Assembly: GCF_902167145.1 (NCBI RefSeq)
Contig: NC_050097.1
Span: 42,888,095 to 42,952,094, forward strand
Direction of reading: 5' to 3'
DNA: 64,000 bases
Source of the DNA: Zea mays
Taxonomy: Eukaryota; Streptophyta; Magnoliopsida; Poales; Poaceae
Below, piece after piece: positions 46,525 through 59,432 of this stretch (its first letter is position 1; each line of letters begins with the position of its first letter). The position numbers and the translations under genes were made by a program. The notes under the pieces are model-generated. The model made no database searches, was not told the DNA's origin, and saw nothing but the letters and a program-made list of their open reading frames with translations.

Positions 46525-46675
46525 TCCTTCCCCCCATAAAAGAATCTCGTCTCGAGATTAAAAGTCCTAGGGTAAGTAATGGTAAAGGAAACACATCACA
46601 TTTTTATTTCCTTATTTCTGGTACAAGGCAGGGGTGATGTGGGGGTCACTTCTTTATTACACAGCTATACAGACT

Positions 46676-49600
46676 TTACAATTTACAAGAGGCTAAAAAG
46701 CCTGGGAAATTCTTATCTAAAAAGTCTTGGGTTTCCCATGTAGCCTCATCTTCAGAATGCTGGTTCCACTGTATCTTGTAGAACTTGAGAGTTTTTCTCC
46801 GGGTAATCCTGTCCTTTTGATCCAGAACTCGAATAGGATGTTCCGAGTATGTTAAATCTGGTTCCAGGACAACATCAGTCACTTCAATGGTTCGATCGGG
46901 AACCCGAAGACACTTCTTCAATTGTGACACGTGGAACACATTATGCACAGCAGACAATGTTTCGGGGAGCTGAAGTCGGTATGCCACTGGTCCACATTGC
47001 TCAAGCACCGGGAATGGACCAATGTACCTGGGTGCAAGTTTCCCTTTAACCCCAAAACGCGATACTCCTTTCATTGGTGAGACTTTCAGATAAACATAGT
47101 CTCCTTCCAGGAAATATAAGGGCCTTCGCCGTTTGTCTGCATAACTCTTCTGACGAGCTTGTGCCTTCTTCATATTATGAATAATTTTCTGAACCTTTTC
47201 CTCGGCCTCTTTCACCATATCAGGCCTAAAGAAGTATCTTTCTCCAGGTTCAGACCAGTTTAGCGGAGTATGACATCGACGTCCATATAACGCTTCAAAG
47301 GGTGCCATCTTGATACTTTCTTGATAGCTATTATTATATGAAAACTCCGCCAAAGGCAAACATTCATCCCATTTCGGTGAGAAGTCCAGGACACATGCCC
47401 GCAGCATATCTTCAAGTATTTGGTTCACTCTCTCAGTCTGTCCACTGGTTTGAGGATGATAGGCCGAACTGTGGAGTAACTTAGTACCCAAAGATTTGTG
47501 AAGTACTTCCCAAAACTTGGCTACAAATTGAGGTCCACGATCCGACACTATGGTCTTTGGAACACCATGCAGACTAAGAATACGAGCAATGTACAATTGG
47601 GCGTAGACAGTAACCGGGGAATCTGTCTTGACTGGCAGAAAGTGAGCAACCTTTGTAAGTCGATCAATTATAACCCAAATAGAGTCATACCCTTTTGTCG
47701 TCCTGGGCAGTCCCACAATAAAGTCCATACTGATGTCTTCCCATTTCCATGTTGGGATTGGCAAAGATTGTAATGGACCAGCAGTTTTCATGTGTATGGC
47801 CTTGACACGTCTGCAAGTGTCACACTTAGCCACATAGCGTGCAATTTCGATTTTCATCTTTGTCCACCAATAATGTTGCTTTAAGTCTTGATACATCTTA
47901 GTGCTTCCGGGATGAATAGAATAGCGACTAAGATGTGCTTCATCAAGAATTTGCTGGCGGAGTTCTTCGTTCTTTGGCACTACTATGCGGTTTTTAAACC
48001 ATATCACACCTTGATCGTCTTCCTTGAAACATTTGGCTACTCCAGCCCTTATCTTCTCTCGTATGTGCTTCATACCCAGATTATCTTTTTGAGCATCAAT
48101 TATTCTTTGCAAAATGATTGACTCAAGCTTTAGCTGATTTAAAGTCCCTTGTTGGATGATCCCCAAGTTTAGCTTCTCCATTTCTTGACACAAAGTGTTC
48201 TCGGAGGTCTTCGCCATAAGACAGTGGCAGGAAGTCTTATGACTCAACGCATCTACCACCACATTGGCCTTGCCTGGGTGGTAATGGATCTCCAGTTCAT
48301 AATCTTTAATAATCTCAAGCCATCGTCTTTGCCTCATATTTAATTCTGACTGGGTGAAGATGTACTTCAAACTTTTATGATCTGTATATATGTGACAGAT
48401 ATTTCCCAGCAGATAGTGACGCCAAATCTTCAGGGCATGAACCACAGCAGCTAGCTCCAGATCATGAGTTGGATAATGCTCCTCATGTCGGCGCAACTGC
48501 CTTGAAGCATACGCAATCACTCGGCCCTCTTGCATCAGTACACAGCCGAGCCCACTGCCAGACGCATCACAATATACGTCAAAAGGCTTAGTGATGTCCG
48601 GTTGAGCCAATACCGGAGCAGTGGTCAATAGTGTCTTCAATTGTTCAAAGGCTTCATTACACTTAGAAGACCAATTGAATTTAATGTCATTCTTCAATAA
48701 ACTTGTGATTGGCTTCACAAGCTTAGAAAAATCTGGTATGAATCTGCGATAATACCCAGCTAGTCCAAGAAAACTCCGGACTTGGTGAACAGTTGTTGGG
48801 GGTTTCCACTCCAGAATATCTTTGACCTTGCTAGGATCTACCGCAATTCCTTTAGCCGATAACACGTGCCCCAAAAATTGAATTTCTTCCAGCCAGAACG
48901 CGCACTTGCTGAACTTGGCATATAGCTGATGTTCCCTCAGGCGCGTCAATACAATCCGTAGATGCTGAGCATGGTCCTCTTCATTTTTAGAATATATCAA
49001 AATATCGTCGATGAAGACTACCACGAACTTGTCCAACTCGGGCATAAACACCGAGTTCATCAAATAGGTGAAGTGGGCAGGAGCATTTGTGAGCCCGAAA
49101 GACATTACCAAGTATTCAAACAATCCATACCGCGTAGTAAACGCGGTCTTCGGTATATCCTCGGGCCGAATACGGATTTGATGATAGCCCGACCTGAGAT
49201 CAATTTTGGAAAATACGCTCGCCCCAGTCAGTTGATCAAATAAGATATCGATCCTTGGAAGAGGGTACTTATTCTTGATGGTGACCTCATTTAGGGGTCG
49301 ATAGTCCACTCACATTCGCAAGGTTTGATCCTTCTTCTTAACAAAGATGGCGGGACAACCCCATGGGGACGAGCTTGGCCGGATGAATCCCTTATTCAGT
49401 AGATCTTGTAATTGAATCTTCAATTCCGCCAACTCATTAGGGGGCATACGGTACGACCTTCGGGAGATGGGAGCCGTACCGGGCTTTAACTCAATTACGA
49501 ATTCTACATCTCTTTCAGGGGGCAGTCCAGGCAAATCCTCCGGAAATACATCTGGAAACTCACATACTATCGAAATGTTCTTGATCTCCGGTACAATAGC

Positions 49601-51141
49601 TTCATATATTCTACCAGAAGCTTTGGCTGGATTGGTTACGGGGAGAGTCAAAAGAATCTCTTCTTGATTATAGCTCAACCTGACGGTTCTGAGTTCAGTG
49701 TTGAGAATTGCCTTGTGTTGGGTTAACCAATTCATACCCAAAATTACATCTATATCCTGGCCCTTCAGAACAATCATGTTAGCAGGAAAGTTCCGTCCGG
49801 CCATTGTTACTGGCACTCCATAGGCCACTTCTCTAGTAAAAATGTGTCCCCCAGGTGAATGAATTTTAAATCCCTCTTTTGATTCATGGTATGCAATATG
49901 ATGTTGCTCCACAAATTTCTTGCTAATGAATGTATGCGAAGCACCAGAATCAAAAAGAATAATTGCAGGGTGACTGGCCACGGGAAACGTACCCATCATC
50001 ACCGGCTCTCCTTCCGGTGTAGTGGCCATTTGGTGTAATATACACGCCCCGTCTTCTTCGTATTTTTCCCCACAGCATTTCCTTTGGGCTGAGCTGATCT
50101 CCCAGATCCTTGCGGAGCATTTGATTGACTTTGCTTAGGATATGGGCAGTCTTTGATGAAATGTCCCGACTTGCCGCAATTAAAACACCCAGTTGAAGAA
50201 CTGGGCAAGGCAGGGAATCGAGTGCCTGGGGCACCCGGCTGATTTGGGGTAGTGGGGGTATTGTTGGGGCGAATAATGATTGGCTGTTTAAAAGGGAATG
50301 AGGGTGGACGAGAAAAAGTGCGATTTTGGTTTGAAGGTCGGATCACAAACCGTTGCTTCTTCGCCTGGCCCTGACTAGGCCTCTCACCACCGAATCCCTT
50401 ATTCTTCCCAGAATTTGTGTATTTGGCTTCAACAGATAAGGCTATGCTGACAGCCTTTCCATACGTGAGGTCTATGCATGTGGCCATCTTTCTCTGTAGC
50501 CGATCATTTAAACCCCGCATAAAACAGTTCTTCTTTAAATCAGTATTCACCTGCTCGATGGCATACTGCGACAGGTGATTAAACTTGTTGAGATATTGGT
50601 TGACGGTATCTCCCCCTTGTTGTAACTTCATAAATTCCTCTTGTTTCATATGCAACACTCCTTCGGGTATGTAGTGCTCACGGAAGGCTGCTTTAAACTC
50701 TTCCCAGGTGACTTGATGGTTGACGGGTTGAATAGCCACAAAATTTCCCCACCAGGTACTGGCAGGACCACGTAGTTGTTGTGCTGCAAACAACGGCTTC
50801 TGCGTCTCTGAACAACGGAGAAGACCAAACTTTTGTTCAATAACTCGTATCCACTCATCAGCTTCTAGTGGATCTTCTGCCTTGACGAATAGAGGTGGGC
50901 GGGTTTTCGAGAAATCCAAATAAGTAGTTTCACGGGGGCCTTGCTGAAAACCCCTTCCTGCCTGCTGCTGGAATTGCTGCTGACCCGCCATTTCCCTAAG
51001 GAAGCGGGTATTGTCTGCGGTGGCATTCACCAAGGCGGCAATCGCCTCGGCTAACGTGGGAGGAACCGGAGGTGGGTTTGGGGTAACATCCCTTCCCCCA
51101 GAAGTTCCGGCTGCGTCCTGTCCTCGAGTCCTGGTCGGCAT
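46676..51141 (-). pseudogene. gag-pol: Gag-Pol, array internal 2 (broken)
   Basis: Same polyprotein as internal 1 with three lesions: loss of one Lys codon near 50533 (harmless), a one-base loss near 50030 between zinc knuckle and protease that shifts frame, and TGC to TGA at 49310-49312 early in RT. All other domains remain readable, including RT FIDD and integrase. The lesions are absent from internal 1, so they arose after the duplication. Confidence 0.93.
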
Positions 51142-51391
51142 CTGTGGCAAAGAACATTTGAAGTAAACATAATATGCCAAAGAACCTTCCATTTTACATT
51201 ACTATAAAAAGTAATGATACAGACTCAATATTACATAACAGGATACATTACCCATTATACAAAAGTTCAACCTATTATACAACAATACACCCTACAATAC
51301 ACTACTCCACTTCTATTACACCATTATTCCTGCTTTCCATCACTCTTGGCGGCCTCATCGTTAGGTGTGGGAGTCCAGACATCAACCAACC

Positions 51392-51874
51392 TCAAAGAAG
51401 GAGGGGGCCCAAAAGGTCTAACTCCCCACCCAGCGCGCGTCCCGCAACGTGAGATGGTCCGGCTTCCGCCTCAGCAGGGTGTGCAGGCACACTAGGGTGT
51501 AATTGTGAGTATAGTACATGGACTTCCTTGTGCAACGTATTGCAGTAGACCTGCAGATTGTCGACAGTTGAGCTAAGTTCTTTAATTCGGGCCTGGGCCT
51601 GTACAGCCCAGTCAAGTGCTAAGTCTCGATCAGCGAGCTGATCCTGCAGGTGACGGATGTCCCTTCTTAGTTCATTGATTCTATCTCCGTCGGCGACCCA
51701 AGCATCGGTCCTGTGTTGCAGCGCTGCTTGAAGTCGACTCACTCGGGCTTCCAGATCTCCTATGGGGTCATTACTTCCACTGCTGCTGCTTTCATTTCGG
51801 GGAGCCAGTTGATGCCGAGGCACCCCAATTGGTCCCGTAGACTTGCGTGCTGTTAGCCTGGTGCGTGGCGGCAT
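51392..51874 (-). pseudogene. ORF0, array internal 2 (damaged)
   Basis: Starts like the intact copies (51874), lacks 11 residues in frame within the coiled coil (33 bp near 51600), and loses its acidic tail to a one-base deletion near 51410 that leads to an early stop (ELDLLGPLLL). Confidence 0.85.
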
Positions 51875-52100
51875 CTTTCTAAGGGGGAAAATGTTATTAG
51901 TATAATTCTTAGCATGATGCATGTGTAATTACAGAATCAACCTTAGTCGATTCAACCTTCTTTACATTGCACTCTTCCTATCTGGTCTTTAAGATAGACT
52001 CTTCAGAATACTTAGGTAAGAAGGGAAAAGAGTTTTTTTTAGGTAAGACTTTTGAAAATCCTTTTGAAGATGCCTCATAATATCTGCAAAGAAGGGCTAC

Positions 52101-52112
52101 GCTCCGATACCA
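52101..52112 (-). other. Primer-binding site, internal 2 (variant)
   Basis: TGGTATCGGAGC on the minus strand, same variant as internal 1, two bases inside LTR-C. Confidence 0.9.
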
Positions 52113-52114
52113 GC

Positions 52115-55100
52115 TGTGACGGAACCTCCCAAGTAATTAGGCCCACCTACAGTTGTCCTTGTCTAACAGACATCAGACACCCTGTAGATGTTCCTAAGTC
52201 ACTTGACAAGCTCGGTATCTTTCCTTACCTCACCAGGAACGTTTCACCCGTCTTGCAGACATTACAGAACATCGGAGATAAAGAAATGCAGAAGCGAATT
52301 ACATAACTTACATTTATTTCAAAAGCAAGCTTGAGTTATTTTATTAGAGACCAGAGCTAAAAGTGAGTGCAGATTAGTAATATTATACAAACCAAGGGAG
52401 GCACAGACTCCTCCCGATAAGTTCTTAAGCAAAAGATCCTAAGTGGAGGACCGAGTCCTCCCGCACTTCAGTCTTGTTTTTATTCTTTGGGAACCACCTT
52501 GGCACAGAAGCAGCAAAAGTCTGCTACTTCCTCACCTAAAAACAACGAAGGGATAAACCCTGAGTATGGAATTACTCAGCAAGTCTTACCCGACTAAAGA
52601 AAAGACTCTCAAGGGTATGCTGGTTATATGGGAGTCAAGGTAAGGCTTTTCAATAATCAAAGACTCTGTTTGGCAGAAATGCTTACTAAAGTGGATCCTT
52701 AAAAATCCAATTTTAATTGTCAAGTAAGTAAAATTACCTGCACTAGAGTTCTTTCTACCCTAGTTCAATCACTGGTCCTGCACTAGCCAATTTCTTAACA
52801 GAAACTCATCATCTTTAGTGGAATGCTACGTGTAAGTCAGTGGCCAAGTCTCCATAACCGCGGAGGTAAGGCGATCCGAATCGATTATACTCAGCTGAGG
52901 ATCTCCAATCACACGACATATGTAGCACTTAACCCTTGCATATGTCAACCCGCCACCGGGGTTCTTAAGACCGGATCAGGTTCACGCAAACCGAGAGCAC
53001 AGATGCACCACCGTCCAGCCTCTTGCTACGGAGGGTACACGCTACTCTCGCCACCGCTCCACGCCCATTTCGTGTTATCTTATTCCGGCCTTAGTCTGCC
53101 CGAGGCAAAGCTTACCCATGACGAGGCATGTGACCAGTTAAAGGGTCCTCGGTCAGCAGGCCTACATCGACAAGGTCCTTAATCGACTCAGACGGAGACA
53201 CTACACCGAGACTCTCTTCTCGTGCAAGTCACCCGCCCGGTCTCAGCTTAATCTTTTTACCCCAAAAACTTGGTACCTGGCAGAGGTACATCTTTTCCGA
53301 TGTTGAATCCATCACGGCCATGATGGATTCACCATCAAGTTTTATTTTTGAAAACAACCCTCCCACTTTTGCCACAACATCTTTTGTAAAAACAAAACCT
53401 TTTGTTTTTCTAAAGCAAGGCTAAGCGTCAAAAATCTTTTGTAAAACAGGTGATCAAGGAAGGTAATCAAGTTCAAGGAAGGTAATGCAGGAATTGTTTT
53501 AGCAATCAACTCCTATCACCTAATGCATCAAGCAAGTGAAAAAGATTTTTAAAACACAAGGAGGTGGCAAATGCACCGGGGCTTGCCTTCGTTTACAGGT
53601 GATTCGGGTTCGGATCCACAGATATCGAAGTAGAAGCAGTTGCCTGCTTGCGAATCCGAAGGTGGTGGTGTCCTGTCTTCGGTGACTTCTATCTCTTCTT
53701 CACGTTCTAATCATAACCATACATATGTATAAGAATGGATGCCATGGGATGCTCATGAGGATGCAAAGATAATATAAACTTATTATCTATGTCTTGAATA
53801 CAACTTTCCTTCACGAAACTCCGAGAACTTAGGGTTTTCGGAGTCGGTAAAGGAGTTCATAGGGCGGGGGGGTGGTTTTGGGTTTTGGTGATCAAACAAG
53901 GTCCAAATCATTTTAAACCCTACCCAAGGCTTCTAAATATTATGGGGAACTCATATAAAAATTTTGAGCATTTTTGGAATTACCATTTGTTTTCTAAAAA
54001 TCCATAACTAATACTTTTAACCACTTTAAATACCCTAAAATTTCTTACTTCCACTAAAAATCACAAAACTATTTTTACTAAATTCTAGGGAAAATAACAA
54101 GCCTAGGAAAATTAGTTTCACAATTTTAGCATTTTTCTACCATTTTCTATAATTGTTTTGGCTCTGGAGACAAAAGAAAAAGAAAAACAGATGAGCAGTA
54201 CTGGGCCGAATCCAGCCCAGGCGGCCCAGCTAAGGCAGAAAGGCGCCCGCGCCCGCGCGCGCTGGTGACTTTGCAGAAAGGGCCTGGGGGTTTTCACTGT
54301 CTGCGAACGGGTTTTCTTACTGTTTAACAAGGTCACTGACACTTTGCAAGAAGGTCCCTCGAATTCTATCCCTTTACGGTTCCCGGTCCCCGACGGCGTT
54401 CAAGTGCGGCTGAGCTCCGGCGAGCCATTGCACCGGCCGATTGAGGCTAAGACAGGCGCTAAGCTTCGGCCGAGACCAAATTCGAGTCCCCATGAATGTT
54501 TCCCCCAACTTAATTTGGCTCATGATTGACTAAGGAGCTCTGGCCACGGTGGCCGTGAGCAGCGCGGCAGGACCGACGCGTTCCCGGCGACCAGAGGCTA
54601 CTCCGTGCAAATTAAGGGTTTGGCAGGCATCACAACAATGTGAGAGTGCTCAAACGAGAAGGCAGGGGACGGGGACTGACCGGAAAAGGGCTGGCCGCGG
54701 TGAAGCCGGTTTCACGGTGTTCTTCAACCGGTTTGGGGGAAGTCCCAAATTCGCGTTCACTGGTGGGGGTTTCGGGATGCAGGTGGGTGCAGTAGGTGCT
54801 TGGATGCATGGCGGAGCTGGGGGTACGCTCAATTTATAGAGCCCGCAGGCGGTGGTGCTCAATTTGGCCGAGCCGTGTTGGCGGCCGGGGGTAAGGATGA
54901 AGGCGGCGCGGTGAATACGTGGCTACTGCCGTGGCAAGCTCACCGGCGACGATTAGATGGCCGTAGCGAGTCACGGTGTCGCGGTGGAAAGCAAAACCAC
55001 GCGGCACGAGACCGGGAAGCGGCGGTTCACCGGCGAGCCTATCTCTCTGTCGCAAAGCAGAGGGGAAGGCACAGGAGGGGTCACCGGAGTGGAGCCCAGC

Positions 55101-56139
55101 TCACGGCGGTGAAGATTCTTACTGGGTGATGCTTATCTGGTGTCCACGGCGCACGAATCACGGCGAGCGGTAATCGACGGCGATGAACCACCGGCGGCGA
55201 GCAGGGAACGGGATCTTCTTCAGTTACCCTTTATTGTACCATGGCAATTACCAATTCAGAGTGTCTGACAGCCAATATTTAGGCCCAATTTGCTCACGAA
55301 TCTTTATGGTAACATACTTAAAGTTCTGCAGCAAAGTTGTTGTCCATTATACCATCTTCATCTTTGCTACAGCAGCCATGGGCAAATTCTTTCTAGATTA
55401 GTCATAAAATGTTTCCAAAGATGATCCAATGCCACTGTCAGTCTGATTTTCAGACTTAATCAGCCTGACAGCCAAACTTCAGGCTTGATTATTTCTAAAT
55501 TCTTCTTAACAACTGAGCTTACATTCTTAAGCAAAGTTGTTCTCCTATGATAGATCTACCTAGTTGATGTGGTGACCTAGGGCAAATTCTCAATAACTTG
55601 GAAGATGTAGAGCTCCAAAGTTGAGCCAATATCACTGAAATTTCAGACTTAGTATAGAACTCAAATGAGGTCCATTTTGCATTTAAGTCCAGAACTTAGG
55701 GTTTGGCTTTCAAGTCCACATATTTGTGAACCAAATGACTTAAAATACTTATTTAGCTTGGTTTTTGCACTTTAGCCCAAAAGTGGACTAATTTTGCACA
55801 TAAGCCCCTAGGGTTTGGTTTTAGGGTTTTCCAGGGTTCCAATTAGGGTTTCTGGTATCCCAGGGGTATAAATGTGATTCAACTATATTTTTGGGGTCAT
55901 TTATGACTTTTACCCTAAAGCTTTTAGGTTTTCTCAACTTGGGTTAAGTTTTACCCCTTTAATCCCTATTTAGGGTTAAAGCTTCCTATCCAGGGTCCTA
56001 TTTGCAAAACCTTAAAACAATACAACTTGCTTGAAATTTTTGCCTAGTGAATGCACTCTAGGTGTGTCAAACATATGCAATGCCAATGCTTATGATGCCA
56101 TGCTCAAGTTTTAGTTACAGTAACACCAGGGGTGTTACA
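52115..56139 (-). repeat. LTR-C, 5' LTR of the array (4025 bp)
   Basis: Minus strand TGTAACACCCC...CGTCACA, bordered by the AAAGC duplication on the right and the primer site on the left. TATA 54831-54838 (minus). It has several private changes relative to LTR-B. Confidence 0.93.
52468..53706 (-). CDS. Candidate spliced small ORF, LTR-C copy (exon B truncated)
   Basis: Exon A 53706-53587 unchanged; exon B 52535-52468 has GAA to TAA at 52480-52482, ending the product a few residues early (loses the EKQD end). The conserved FCCFC and KVVP parts remain. Confidence 0.4.
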
Positions 56140-57351
56140 AAAGCGCTCTTGGTTAAGCTATTGAGAAGGAACAAGGAACAAGGCGAGACGCTTCTCAGGC
56201 TAGAGGAGACACTCATCAAAACAAACAACAGCATGGAGAAGATGACCAAAGAACATGAGGAGCTAAAGTGCTCTCATAATGATTTGGTCCAACGGTATGA
56301 TTCAATTTTAATTGAGCAAAGAAATAATGATAATACTTCATCTTGTGTTGCTCAACTTAAAACTGAAAATTCTATGCTTAGGAGTCAAGTAGAGATGATA
56401 AATCTAGAAAAACTTGCTTTAAATGAAAAATATGATATGTTGTCAAACTCTCATAGTGAATTGGTTGATGACCATATCATGCTCAATATTGCTCATGAGG
56501 TTGTTTTTGCGAACTTAAATTCATGTGAACCTCATTCTTGCAAGTGTACGCATTCAAATTGTATATCACCATGTTCTAACCCCCGATTCTCAAAAGAAAG
56601 CCAATCCTTGATTGAGCAACAAGATGTAGGGTCTAAAAGAAAATTGCTTGGGAACAAGAAACAAAGACAACTAAGGAGAAGACGTCATGCTCGACTTCCT
56701 CAAGATATCTACAAACACATGGTGAACAAACATGAGGAAGGAGAAACCGCAGCAAGGGTCAACCTCCTTGAGAAAGATGTTCCTAAAGCAATAAGTGAAG
56801 AAATCAACATGAGACAAGAGAAAGGTAACGATTTAATTAGTCATGTTGTTTACACTAATAATCTCTCTATGTCATCCAAAAGTAAAAGGAGGAGAGGAAA
56901 AAGGAGATGCTTCAAGTGCAAAGCATTAGGCCACCTCATCGCGTCTTGTCTGTACAACGACAAGGATGAAGGGGCAATGAGATGTTTTGGATGCAACAAG
57001 GACCACATGATCACTTCATGTCCGGTCATGAAGAATCAAAGATGTGCACTCACCAAGATGACTCTCACCAAGGAAAATGACAAACAACAAGCGTCATGTC
57101 AGGTTGAGCGACGCTTCTGCTACGAGTGTGGTGAGCAGGGTCATCTATCCAAGGTATGTAATAAAGGTAAGGTTCCTAAGCAAGTAAATTTGTCTCAATC
57201 TCATTCGCTTAGGAGACCCAAATCATACACTTGTGCTAGATCTATAACGAGATCACCTAGAACTAGCACAAAGGCTATTTGGGTACCAAAGGCACTTTTA
57301 GTTGAACGTCATGGACCCATCCCGAGATGGGTACCAAACTTTGTCAACTAG
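56140..57351 (+). pseudogene. gag: C2 gag, C-terminal part with three zinc knuckles
   Basis: Continues C2 gag after the array (frame AAA GCG CTC from 56140). A Glu/Lys-rich coiled coil (LLRLEETLIKTNNSMEKM and following, to about 56500), a basic stretch (KQRQLRRRRHAR), then CCHC knuckles at 56908-56949, 56983-57021 (spacing CX2CX3HX4C, one residue short) and 57118-57158. It ends with WVPKALLVE...WVPNFVN and TAG. The usual Sirevirus gag tail leads into protease; here it stops. Nucleocapsid and RNA binding are the family role. Confidence 0.85.
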
Positions 57352-59432
57352 ACCATGCAGGTGCCTCGAGATGGAATGGAGACCCTGGGGGAGCTTAAAA
57401 TGGTTATTTCAAACTCTATGCTTAAGTTGTTAATCTTTATTGTCTAATTATTAACTCAAGGTTGGATTATTGTGCAATATTAATCCCATGTTCATCTCGA
57501 GTTAAATAAGTTGTAGAAGTCCTTAATCATTATTGGTGAATCAAGCAAAGGACTTTGATGAGAATCTGCATCTGGCTCTCCAAAGGACGGTACCTGTGTT
57601 TCTTAAGTGCATTATCAGTATTGCTCTTAAGATGGATTGTCGTGCTATCTATCCTTGGAGTAGTTGTGTTTTTTTATTACTTGTGCTAAATTTCTATCAA
57701 ATAATGATCCATGATTTCCAAGAGCATAATCGTGTTTGCTTAATCATGACTGGGTGCTCTATAGGACATATCTTTTGAATCATTCAATGGGTAACTTTTC
57801 ATTTGGTATATCCACCATGATTAACTCTCTCGGTGTATATGGATAAACATGTATCTTTTTGTAAGTCATGCTATGTGATGTTTTAATGATCGTGTTGTTT
57901 TTCAATTGATAAATATGGTGCAATGATTGTCATGTATGAAGCATGTCTAGGTTGCGTGTAAATTGTTATACTCCTTGAGGTATGCATTGTTTTCTCTAGT
58001 CATAAGTTGTATTATGTCATCGATTCATTTGGTATCTCTTCGTGATGAAGTTAATAGAATATGCCTTGACCAAGATATGTTGTGATCCCCTCTAGTTCTG
58101 AGGAAGCTAGAATGTGCAAAGTGCAAGTCATTCAAATACTTGATGCACAACTTTAGGGGAGTACACATAACTTGTGTCTTTTGAGACTAATTGTTTCTTG
58201 AGTGATCTTGTATAGTCTCAAGGTGGAAAATAGAAGATGAGCAAGAAATGGAGCAATCAGGACTTGGGTACCTCCGTAAGTCAAGTAATTGGTATCTTAA
58301 GTCATGGGTAATTGCATATTTTTAGATTGCTCATGCTCTATAATACTTGGTGATACTAGATGCTTATCCTTAAATATCATGGAGCTATGATAATAAATGA
58401 TCTTTCAATTGGTAGCCGTGATAGTTTGCTTAAATTGACATCTTTTGGTAATCACTAGAATAGAAGCTTCATCTTGTGCCACAATACTATAACTTGCTCT
58501 AAGCTTGGTGTCTTAGCAACAAGAAAAGGTTAGGATAAAGGATCAGGCACAAGTGTGGAGAAGCTCCCGAGAGATTAATACTTTCAAGATGGGAAGTACA
58601 CCACAACAGGGTAAAGGTACAAAAGGAAGTATTGATCTTTTGCGTATATGTACCTTAACTTTCCTCCAAATGCTTGTGGTGCATATGTTGAACGAGTAAG
58701 GGGGAGTATTGTTAGTGTGTCTTTACCTACTCAATACCCTGCTGTCCCTTGACATCATTCTATGTTCTTGCTTGAATATGGTTTTGGTGTTTGATGTCAA
58801 AGGGGGAGAATTTGTGCATTAAAGCTCATCTCAACCTGAGAGGAAAGCTTATCCAAAAGGGGTTTCCTTGATCTTAAGTAAGGATGTGTTAGTTTGGGAT
58901 ATGTTAGTTTATGTTATTGATAATTCTTATCATATGCTTCTTGTTGTATTATATGTGTTGCATCATATGGTGATGATCCGAAACTAGTGCTTCCGCTGAT
59001 ATGAATTAATTGGCATCTACTGTGTTTAATTCTGTAATAGATGTTCATGTGGGTAATGGTGCATGTGGTTAATGGTGCTTTAAAATTGCTTTAAATTAGT
59101 TTAAATTGGTATCTTAATGGTGAATAGTGGTAGGCTGATATTCCTGTGGTATATCCACTCAATTGGTTGGTGTTGATTCTGTGCATTTGAGTGTTATACG
59201 CATCATGGTTTGATCCTTGACACAATGCATCCCACTGGTGCTAAGGTGTAGCAATGCTTCGATTTAGCCTAAGTATGTGCATTTTGGCATTTAAGGCCAA
59301 AGTTAAGATTTTAATGTAAGCACATATTTAGGGGGAGCATTCTACAAACTTAGAGTTCAAAATTTGTGCTTTAAATTTCACTCTTATGTAAGCTTTAATT
59401 GTGTTGCCATCAATCACCAAAAAGGGGGAGAT
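57352..59432 (+). other. C2 long non-coding 3' region (no pol)
   Basis: About 2.1 kb, AT-rich, without protease, integrase, RT or RNase H signatures; only short random ORFs. GGGGGAG-type purine tracts at about 57387, 58699, 58799, 59330 and 59421-59432, the last being the functional polypurine tract next to the LTR. Confidence 0.75.

Larger units (their letters stand above)
32849..56139 (-). mobile_element. Chromovirus tandem array: three LTRs, two internal regions
   Basis: On the minus strand: LTR-C (56139-52115), internal 2, LTR-B (46524-42502), internal 1, LTR-A (36872-32849). The outer ends are flanked by one perfect duplication AAAGC (32844-32848 and 56140-56144); LTR-B has none, being joined directly to PPT on one side and primer site on the other. 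So a single insertion later gained a second LTR-internal unit by unequal recombination. Same family as E1 (ORF0, 1489-aa gag-pol) but a different LTR subfamily and a one-base different primer site. Internal 1 is intact in coding; internal 2 is broken. Confidence 0.92.
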
